Of a DNA stretch of 27,500 nt, positions 19,417-27,500 are shown piece after piece. The stretch is from positions 1 to 27,500 of the forward strand of contig LRSR01005650.1 of NCBI GenBank assembly GCA_001579985.1. The letters run 5' to 3'. The DNA is from Hypsibius dujardini. Lineage: Eukaryota; Tardigrada; Eutardigrada; Parachela; Hypsibiidae. The translations under genes were made by a program, and so were the position numbers. Positions within the stretch are counted from its first letter, which is position 1, and each line of letters begins with the position of its first letter. The notes beneath the pieces were generated by a model that did not search any database, had not been told where the DNA came from, and saw only the letters and a list, made by a program, of their open reading frames with translations.

Positions 19417-19985
19417 ACGCACGATAAGAGGGCAAGATGTAAAGCCGGGATTCAGATTTGATTCGATCACGTTCAGAAAGAAATGGAATCGCGTTAATTT
19501 GGATAAGACTTCCGTAAAATATTGTACGAACTGGCTGACGGAGAAACCTTCTCCGGCTCGTAATTACGTGTATAGCCTTTTATTATTAGGCGCAAGTTTC
19601 TCCTATACCGAGGGAGGCGGGGCTTAGCTGTCCCTTGAGATCGCGAGCATTGCGCTCAGCTCAGTCAAAAGAGACCGGAACTGATTGGTTGTAGAAATGT
19701 GAGGCCCGTCGGAACTAATTTACTGAGGGGGGGGAGGGGGTCCAAGAATCAGCACCAGTTGATCGGAATTCTACAGTACTTACACTTTATCGTACGACAG
19801 TAGTGTAAACGGAACAAATACAGTTCAAGTACAGAATCTGTGGAATCTAACAGACTCAACTTAAATGTAAAAAGGGGTAAACAAGAAAAGGAAAGCAAAA
19901 GCGAAAAACGTCATTCATTGTGAAAACCGGCGGGGCAGAATCAGAAAAGGACGAAAATTCGCTGCTCCCGCACCTCCAACTCCGT
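19417..19985. other. Gap between convergent gene ends, with a G-rich run
   Basis: 569 bp between the stop of the unrecognised plus-strand gene and the stop of the minus-strand HTH gene. It contains an almost uninterrupted G run at 19727-19740 and should include both 3' UTRs. There is no canonical AATAAA that I trust and no further gene. Confidence 0.5.
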
Positions 19986-21264
19986 CTAACCGAACTGCAT
20001 GATTTGGGGAATACCAAGGGATGGGTCAATTAGAATGTTGATGGTGTGTACCGGCATGGGCATTTCATGCTGAATGGTCGCCGTGACTGGAAGTGCTTCC
20101 GGAAGTGACTCCCCCACACCAACTGCTGCCTCAGCTGCGGTTCCTTCTCTTCCAAGCGAGGCCGGCAACACGATCCCCTTCTTCTTTGTCACGCGCTTTT
20201 TCTTCTCCTGAATCAGAACAAACTTCCACACTGTCTGCGACTTGGGGAAGGTCTTCTTATCCTGGAGGTCATCCGTGTTGGCGGCCACCTTGACCACTTC
20301 CACGCCGACGCTTTTCAGGCGGCGGTGGACGCTCGACTTGGACAGATGCAGATCGGCCTCGTCGTTGTACAGCTTCGTGAGGGCCTCACAACCGATAAAC
20401 GGATTGGCCAGGGCGAGCTCGCGGATCCGTTGGTCGTGAGCATCGGTGGTTTTCACATGGCGGCCCTTCTTTCCAATTTTCCGCAATCCGGTGACGGGAT
20501 CGACTGATTCGATCACGCGGCCAATGTACTAAATCGTATGAGCGAATATATAAATTTATCAAACAGTGATCAGAAGGATTCAGGTTTTACGAAAGACGCA
20601 CCAATCTTGGGGACAGGATAACAAATCAATGAAATGAATTACTGTTCCATAGTACATTAATCAAGCAATCAATCTGTGTAAATTGTTCCATGTTACATTA
20701 ATCAATCAATCTATGCAAACTGTTCCATATTCCGTCAATCAATCAATCAATTGCTGTTTCATGTTACATTAATCAATCGATCAATCAATTGCTGTTTCAT
20801 GTTACATCAATCAATTGATCAATCAATTGCTGTTTCATGTTACATCAATCAATCGATCAATCGACTAATGCGTAACGGGCAACGGAAAACAATGATGATC
20901 GATTGTGGATGAAATCGGTCAAGAGATCATGCATGTGGCGAACAAGCGTCAAACAAAATCAAATCAAAGCCATCAAATCAACCAATCAATGTAGACAGCT
21001 TCATATTCCGTATTTGCATTAGTATCTTCATTTATAAGGCAATAAAATTCTTCACAGTTAAAAATAAAAACTCACTCCTTTAGGACGTCCGATGAGTTCT
21101 CCAATTTTGGAATACGTTAGTTTATGCACTTCGTGCATATAACGGATCATGTCCTGTAGAATAAACACCAATCAATTAACAGGAAATGAATGCAAAAATC
21201 CGGGAATCAAAAGAATGCTAGTACATACGACTGCATCCTGTGAAAGAACTTTTCCCGTGGGCAT
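19986..21264 (-). CDS. Tc1/Tc3-like transposase DNA-binding domain protein without DDE domain (218 aa)
   Basis: Minus-strand exons: 21229-21264, 21076-21153, 19986-20528, giving 218 aa with clean GT-AG introns of 75 and 547 bp. The first residues, MPTGKVLSQD, resemble the start of Tc3-type transposases. Residues 8-48 fit the first helix-turn-helix (YSKIGELIGRPKGYIGRVI). A basic linker KKGRHVK follows at about 58-64. A second HTH spans about 65-114 (IRELALANPFIGCEALTKLY, then VHRRLKSVGV). This is the paired-like bipartite DNA-binding module of Tc1/mariner transposases. The DDE/D catalytic domain that should follow is absent. Instead there is a Lys-rich patch (EKKKRVTKKKG, about 146-156), a possible nuclear signal, and a 60-residue tail unlike transposase. 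It is likely a sequence-specific DNA-binding protein of transposon origin. It is head to head with INTS1 across 625 bp. Confidence 0.75.
20640..20866. repeat. 38-bp minisatellite in intron 2 of the HTH gene
   Basis: Tandem units of a TGTTTCATGTTACAT core joined by ATCAATCAATC spacers. The core TTGCTGTTTCATGTTACAT starts at 20751, 20789 and 20827 (exact 38-bp period), and more diverged copies lie before it. It sits inside intron 2 (20529-21075). The rest of the intron is AT-rich and unassigned. Confidence 0.9.
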
Positions 21265-21889
21265 ATTCAGTGTTTGAAGTCTCAAATTAGGGATGAGGCG
21301 AGGAAGTTACCGCGGAACGAGTGGTCAGCCGAACCGAAGACCAAATTTGCAATTTAATTTTGAAACGGGGATGCCAGTTTTCTGCAAAGCTCCCACATGC
21401 AATTTTCGTATGGTGAAGCATGTGAAACAAGCCACGTGACACGTTAAAAACGGAGGAACTGCTTTCTGTTCCTGCTTTTAGCGCCAGATTGTTGTTCATG
21501 TTATTGGCGCTCACAGTTTTTCAAGCAGCGAACACGTCTAATCCTGCTCACGTTCGTGTTCCAACTACCAAGCACGGTATTTAGCGTCTACTACCAAGAA
21601 ATTAACGTTTTTGTTTTGATTGTTTTATAAAACTGTTTCTGTAAAACTGTTCTGCGAGAATTCTTCTAAATCCTTATAAATTGACAATTTGGATTTCGGG
21701 CAAAAAGTGCTTTTTACGTGTGGACTACGCCTGCGATTTCGCGCGGCAGCTCTTTCTTCTGCTGATTGAGTGAACGGATTGTTTTCGCTGGGGAGTTCGC
21801 ATTCCAATTTTTTTGTGGTGTGTTTCTTCGAGGAGACGCATCAGCGGATTTTCACGTTTTTATCCTCAAGGAATTAGACCTTCTGAGAT
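21265..21889. promoter_or_regulatory. Divergent promoter region between the HTH gene and INTS1
   Basis: 625 bp separate the two start codons, so both promoters must lie here. A palindromic E-box core (CCACGTGAC at 21432-21440) is the only motif I would point out. I see no clear TATA box. Open frames in this gap have no family features. Confidence 0.45.
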
Positions 21890-23039
21890 ATGAGTGCAGA
21901 CGGTCCTGGAGGACCACGTCGGCCAGGGGCGCCGAAAGGTGCGACTATTGTTTTAGCGCATCGAAGATTTAGCCAATCAATCGATTTATCACAGGCTTGT
22001 TGTGTGAGCAGTGATATAAATAAGTCAATCAACGGTTGAAATATTTGAGTTTTTAATCATACAAACACATCAATCAATTGAAGAATTTCATGTTATTGTG
22101 CATATTTTTCATGCTTCACTTCCTAATTGAACTTTTAGTGGAAGCACGTCCTACAATCCATCAATCAACTTATGTAAACAAGCCTACTCAAACTGTTCCT
22201 CTGTTCCTTTTCAGCCCCTGGCGCAAATCTACCGCTTAACAATCTATCAATCAATCGATGCAATCAAGCCTACTTAAACTGTTCCTCTGTTCCTTTTCAG
22301 CCTCTGGCGCAAATCTATCACTTAACAATCCATCAATCAATCTGTGCAATCAAGCCTACTTAAACTGTTCCTCTGTTCCTTTTCAGCCCCTGGCGCAAAT
22401 CTATCACTTAACAATCCATCAATCAACTGATGCAATCAAGTCTACTTAAACTGTTCCTCTGTTCCTTTTCAGCCTCTGGCGCAAATCTGCCGCCTAACAT
22501 GACGTTCATGGCATTGGGTAAGCGTGCTTGAAATACCCAAGATTAGCTACGTGTAATCTTGTTGTGTCATCCTTAATACTTTCTCGGTCACTTTCTTTAG
22601 GACCAAAAAGGCCGCCTAACAACGCTCAACGTCCGAACAACGCTGCCGCCGCACTATTCGGCATGTCCGAGGCTCGCCCAATCGGTGCTCCCGCCGCCGG
22701 TATGGCGGCTGGCTCTCTTCGGCGAACAGCTCTGTTGGGAAGCTCGGACCCCGTTGCGGTGACTTCGTTTTCGGCATCATCTTCATCGACGGTTGCCCAA
22801 CGAATTCAAGCGGCTGCCAAACCGGTACCGGTTGCCAAGACCGGCGGTGTCGCAGCCCGTCCGTTGCCTCTGCACTCCTTCCCACGCGCAGCACCCGCTG
22901 GCACCAAATCAGACCCAGCGAGGAAAGTCGAAGTTAAGGAATGGATGAAAGCAGCTGTTGATAGTAAGTTTTCTGTGAGGAACAGATTGATAGACCGACC
23001 GACCGACCGACCGACCGACCGACCGACCGACAGACAGAC

Positions 23040-23095
<56 letters not shown>

Positions 23096-24753
23096 CTTTA
23101 AAGAGATAAATTGAAAAGGTGAGGTGCCTTTCCGCAGTTCATTCGCGTTGTTTTTCGCAGCGGACAGCAGATCTTTCCAAAGTGTTGTTAAAATGGTTGT
23201 ATCCGGTGATTCTTCGATGGGTGAATCGCAGATTGCCCCTATGATCTGCGGAGCTGTGAAGCAGCTCGTGCAAAATCGACACAAGGAGGTGGATGAACTT
23301 CTGGTCATGACTTTGTTCCGACTTGCCGCACTGAAACCCGAATATTTTCGCACACAACTGGTTCGAGCGGTAAGAGAAACTTCTTCGGAAAGTCTGACCA
23401 GATGCGACGAAGTATTTCGACGCGCCGAGATGTCGGTAAAAATTGGATTGATTAAAACCGATACGCTTTCCAGGCTCTCGTGGCGCTGGTGAAGAAGGAG
23501 CAGCTCGGCCCGGCTGCCGCGCTGAAGGGGCGAATCTCCGCCATGAACTGCGTGATCGGTGTGAACCTTCTCTACGCGGTCTACCGGGCCGTCGCGCGCT
23601 GGCCGATCGAACTGATGAAGCTGTACATCGAGGACGCCGCCATGGACCGGCAGTGGGTTGACCTGGCGGAGTGTCAAGACTTTGTTCGCGCGATTCGCGT
23701 GTCCTTTGAGACGCGAGCAGCGGCGCCTCTGGCGGTGGAACCGACCGTCGTTGCCGACCCAGACAGCTTGCGTAGACCGGGTACGCGGAGAAGTGGTGCG
23801 TGTCAGCTTTTGGGTTTCCTTTGTTAAACTTTCGCGAATTCAGGCATGTCGGAAAGCCCACGACACCATCCGCTGGACGACGGGGATCCCGTTCACCGGC
23901 TCTCCAGTTCCATCCATCTCTCCTCCGTTGGCAGCAGTGGTGCTGGTTCGTCTCCGGTAATTGTAATCGGAGGAGACGATTCCGACAGCAACTTTTCGAG
24001 TGCTGCGTCTTCGTCGAAAGATCTCCAGCCGTTTCGATGTGACAGGTACGGTTAATTTGGGATTTGCCTGCCGTTGTGTCTTCTTGTCTGCCGATTTCCG
24101 TTGTCAAGATCCGCGGGGCTTTACCTTTTAGATTTGAATCGAATCGTGCGGAAATTCAGGACCTCATCATGGAGGGGATTAAGGAAGCCACTAAGGTAGT
24201 TAGGTGTGACGTGTGAAAAATCCTTCTCATTGAGACATATTTTCCTATCGTTGTTTCCTTACTTTCAGAGGGGAAATGAGGGAGGAAAGCACCTCACGAG
24301 GTTCCTCATCTCCACGGCTGGTGTGCCACCGGCGCGGGCCTTCGGAATGCAGCGGATTGACGCTTGGCTGCAGAACGCTAAGGTATGTGTCTTCCTTTAA
24401 GAGTAAGTAGATTAAACTAAGGCACATTTGATCTAATGTATTTGCACATCTATTACTTGTTCTGCAGACAGCTAATGTGGCCATGACTCTCATGACTACC
24501 ATTTGCGCCAACTGTTCTGGAACTAGTGAGGAGGATCTTAATATTATCAGTACATTCCTGAAGATCAGGATGAAATCTAAGTCGCAGACTGATGTTTACT
24601 ACTCCTGTTTAAAGTATGCCTCAGCTTTGCAACAGGTTGTGCGGATAAGATTTGCCTGTCAGTTCTGTTTCTTGAAACAGTCATTCGTGATGTCTCTTCA
24701 TCGGTTTGCCTGGTTGTCTGTCTGTCTGTCTGTCTATCGGTGGATGGGTCTGC

Positions 24754-24833
<80 letters not shown>

Positions 24834-26539
24834 TGGTGGGTCTGTCTGTCTGTCTGTCGGTGGGTGGATCTGTCTGTCTGGCTGTTTGCTTGCCTGTTTG
24901 CGTATCTGTCTGTTTGCTTATCTGGCGATTATTTTTTGGCCTATTTTTCGCTTGCGTACATGTGTATTTCGGCTCTATTATTTTGTTTTTCTTATGTCTT
25001 TACATTTTTGTTTTATTCACGTAGTGAATTGATTGGTCGGAATCCGTTGAACCTCCAGACAATCATTCGCACGACATTCGACACCGAAATGAACGACATC
25101 ATGATGGCCAAGCGGAATCAGTGGACGTTGAGTGCAATGGCCGCTGCTTTCAAGTACAAGCCTCAAGAATCCGTTAACGTAAGTCACGAGCGAATATTAA
25201 TTCGAGTCCCTTTTATGAGAACAACCAATAAACGGGAAAGTTTTAAATAGATTTTAGCGAACTTCTTCGCTGAGGCTATAGTGACGCACATGGATGATTC
25301 CAGTCGAAGTTTGAAGCTGATTCTGCACGATCTGGCGAAGGTGCACAAAGCGGATATTCGACTCGACAAGTTCATCCACCATTTTCTCGGCTCAAAGTGC
25401 TTCACTGGTTCGGCGGAAACAAAGCGGCTCCGTGGGGAGGATCAGTCGACACGGGACAAGAAGCTGCTCACCGTCATAGATATCATTCTAGCCGCCGAGG
25501 CCCTAATCATGATCACTCGCCACAAGGAAGAAATGTCGACCGGTGAGAATGCTCTGATCGATTTAAATCTCAAATACTTGTGCATGTCTGTCATTGCAGG
25601 TCACCACGACGCGTTCATCAATGCAATTGCTTCATTACAAGACGCCACAATAAATTTTCTGCGAAAGACGCATGGCCCCGCGTTGTTTTCGCTCTCTCCA
25701 GATGCTCTTAAGGCTGCCTTCAGGAAGATATTTTTTCTAGACAAGGCCACCCATTTCCAGATTCTGGATAAATGGCCGATCGAACACGAACGACTGTAAG
25801 CCTATCTGTCTGTCTGCTTGTCTGTCTGCCTGTCTGTCTGTCTGTCTGCCTGTCTGTCTGTCTGCCTCTCTGCATGTCTGTCTGTCTGTCTGTCTGCTTG
25901 TCTGCCTCTCTGTCTGCCTCTCTGTCTGTCTGCCTGACTGTCTGTCTGTCTGTATGTCTGTCTGTCTGCCGACCTTTCTAGTGCTTCTCCACTCATACCT
26001 TAGTGGTTAGATTACCTCAGTAATCGTTCTGCTCTATCTTTTAGTTTGTTCTTCAAAGTTGCTGCTCGGATTCCCATTACGTCCGATATCTTGTGGCAGT
26101 TACGCGTGCAAATGTCTGGCTGCGATACCATGATGCTGGTCGAGATGATTGAACTGCTCCTCGTTCGAGCTCTCAGTTTGAGAGCAGAAGGTTTGTGCAC
26201 TTCAATTTCTTCCAGTCACGACGCTGTAACTAGAATAAGCTGGAGGATTTTTTCGGGTTCGTGTAGAGTACAACGTCCTCAAGCTAACGGACTTGAAGTT
26301 GGACTTTATGGATACCATCCTGGATCTGGGTGTCTACCGACCCTTAACCACTCCGGCGTTTCCACCCAAGTATCGACCGCCGATCTTGGTGCGGAAGGAC
26401 ATCTACTGGCAGTGTTGGAAATTGGTCTTACTACTTGCAGCCGCGGAGCCGAGCGTCTTCGGTATGCGTTTGTCTGTCTGTCTGTCTGTTTGTCCGCCGC
26501 CCGCCCGTCTGTCTGCCTGTCTCTCTGTCTCTGTCTCTA

Positions 26540-26602
<63 letters not shown>

Positions 26603-27500
26603 TTCTGTTTGTCTGTCTGCCTGCCTGTCTGCCTGTCTGTCTGTCTGTGACGTCGTCTGTGGATTTCGCGGATTATAGGCATTGATAACCTATAGTGGGT
26701 TTAACGGACGGATCTTTGGTTCTCTTGAAGGTGTCTTCGCGTGGGAATACATGCCGATGGCGAAAGCGCTCATTCAGATGTTGATCATCAATCGGTTCAC
26801 CTTCCCACCGGAGACTGCCTTGTCCGCGGAGAAGGATGTTCGATTTTATGGAGACTGGGAGCAGAAGGTTTGTTTTTGTCTGTTTGTCAAGTGAGTCTGT
26901 TCTTTAAAGTCATGGTGAGGTGTTTTTATTTGGGCCCAGCTTGTTGAGGAGGAACGGAAAGCGATTGTAGATTATGAAAACCGCGAGGACGGCGGGAATG
27001 CGAAGAAGATTGTGGTGACGGAGGCCAATTCACGGAAGTTGAAGGACTACATGCGGTTCGATCCGAAGTGAGAATTGCAAATGGAAAAAAACGGCTTGTA
27101 AAACTGTGATCTACAGTTTGATTGTTTGCAGGGGCCATTTCCGGTATCCACCCGAATCGTTCTTGAAGGTTATGGAGTCATTAGGAAGGACGCTGGATTT
27201 GGGGAAGATATTTTCCGGATGCCGAAATCCGGACTTCTTGTTGGATATCCTGAATGAAAAGGTATGGCGCTCCTTTGTTTCGGAACCAAAGATTCTTTCT
27301 TGCTTATGTCCCTCACCTTCCACGATTATCGGTATGGGGCTCCTTTGTTTCGGAACCAAAGATTCTTTCTTGCTTATGTCCCTCACCTTCCACGATTGTC
27401 TGCACGGTCATGTTAGCAAGTTTCCCCTCTTCTCTCTCCCCACAAAGGGCACTGCCGCCAGTCTGCCGTGGCTGCTGGAGATCACGACTAGCTCCAAGTC
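21890..27500 (+). CDS. INTS1: Integrator complex subunit 1, N-terminal ~980 codons (partial, runs off window)
   Basis: Eighteen exons: 21890-21938, 22473-22517, 22601-22963, 23161-23369, 23474-23795, 23844-24045, 24132-24195, 24269-24382, 24468-24613, 25025-25178, 25251-25542, 25600-25795, 26045-26190, 26267-26461, 26731-26867, 26940-27067, 27132-27261, 27448 to the window end. All phases agree. INTS1 is the large helical-repeat scaffold of Integrator, the nuclear complex that cleaves snRNA and other nascent RNA polymerase II transcripts. Recognisable blocks in order: [15 protein letters not shown]...[44 protein letters not shown] and SLPWLLE, matching the animal INTS1 order. The first 120 or so residues are a low-complexity Pro/Ala/Asn/Ser region, as in other INTS1 proteins. 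Introns 3, 9, 12 and 14 hold CAGA/CTGT tracts. Introns 1 and 17 contain duplications of their own splice sites. Confidence 0.9.
22153..22498. repeat. 86-bp tandem repeat, four units, each with a 3' splice site
   Basis: Four head-to-tail units with an exact 86-bp period. The polypyrimidine-AG sequence CTGTTCCTCTGTTCCTTTTCAG ends at 22214, 22300, 22386 and 22472. Each is followed by the same exon-like start (CCYCTGGCGCAAATCT). The last unit is the real exon 2 boundary of INTS1. The first three lie upstream as copies of the acceptor with the exon start. Confidence 0.95.
22990..23097. repeat. (CCGA)n/(CAGA)n microsatellite in INTS1 intron 3
   Basis: A pure CCGA block followed by CAGA repeats on the sense strand, inside intron 3 (22964-23160). 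This is one of only two tracts with CAGA rather than CTGT in the transcript. Confidence 0.95.
24713..24925. repeat. (CTGT)n microsatellite in INTS1 intron 9
   Basis: CTGT tract, pure at about 24773-24832, inside intron 9 (24614-25024). The sense strand carries CTGT. Confidence 0.95.
25800..25975. repeat. (CTGT)n microsatellite in INTS1 intron 12
   Basis: CTGT tract with CTGC and CTCT variants, starting five bases after the donor and filling most of intron 12 (25796-26044). Confidence 0.95.
26468..26650. repeat. (CTGT)n microsatellite in INTS1 intron 14
   Basis: CTGT tract with an early CCGCCCGCCC interruption, inside intron 14 (26462-26730). It starts within about six bases of the donor. 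Confidence 0.95.
27261..27400. repeat. 70-bp direct duplication including the 5' splice site of INTS1 intron 17
   Basis: Two adjacent 70-bp copies, 27261-27330 and 27331-27400, differ at about two positions. Each begins with GGTATGG, so the intron 17 donor is present twice. The near identity implies a recent event or an assembly duplication. Confidence 0.9.

Noticed and set aside
22215-22449. Extra coding exon made of the 86-bp repeats in INTS1
   Set aside because: Reading from each of the first three acceptors ends at a stop before exon 3, and no donor occurs in the units, so these are not separate coding exons.
23139-24107. 322-codon minus-strand frame inside INTS1
   Set aside because: It is antisense to four INTS1 exons with clear homology, and its content is explained by complementary codons.
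24477-25250. 257-codon plus-strand frame spanning INTS1 exons 9 and 10
   Set aside because: It reads through the CTGT intron 24614-25024. The real exons are joined by consensus splice sites and match INTS1; the middle part is repeat.

Overview
The window is nuclear DNA from an intron-rich animal. Genes are built from short exons with GT–AG introns, many only 48–100 bp long, and encode metazoan proteins: microsomal cytochromes P450, PIG-K, POC1 and Integrator subunit 1. The compact introns, short intergenic gaps and abundant intronic tetranucleotide repeats fit a small protostome. A tardigrade or another micro-invertebrate is possible, but I cannot name the species from the sequence alone.

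Region 1 (1–198): the 3' terminal exon of an unrecognised plus-strand gene. Region 2 (317–11203, all minus strand): a tandem array of four CYP2-clan P450 genes, called A, B, C and D here. They share one architecture of six exons and five introns, all phase 1, with a CAGA/CTGT microsatellite in intron 2 of every copy. A, B and C appear intact (505, 502 and 501 aa); A needs a GC–AG splice in intron 4. D looks like a pseudogene: exon 2 has a 32-bp frameshifting deletion and exon 5 has lost the K-helix ExxR segment. Conserved GATA-type sites lie about 165 bp upstream of the B, C and D start codons. The gaps carry MITE-like and foldback repeats.

Region 3 (about 12188–17329): PIGK (GPI transamidase catalytic subunit, minus) and a POC1-type WD40 gene (plus), head to head across 338 bp. 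The PIG-K model lacks the C-terminal membrane anchor, and the POC1 model stops right after the seven-blade propeller. Region 4 (17590–19416, plus): a two-exon gene for a 402-aa protein I do not recognise, with an intron almost filled by CAGGTAGA-type repeats. Region 5 (19986–21264, minus): a three-exon gene for a 218-aa protein with the two helix-turn-helix domains of a Tc1/Tc3 transposase but no DDE catalytic domain. It is a candidate domesticated transposon DNA-binding protein. Region 6 (21890–27500, plus): the first 18 exons (about 980 codons) of INTS1, running off the window.

The genes do not form one pathway. The points most worth a second look are the catalytic-domain-less Tc1-like gene, the four exact 86-bp repeats that each carry a complete 3' splice site in INTS1 intron 1 (only the last gives an open frame), the decay of CYP copy D, and the strong transcriptional-strand bias of CTGT repeats in introns (10 of 12 loci). 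Exon boundaries were read by eye from splice consensus, reading frame and paralogue or family similarity. No search was run.
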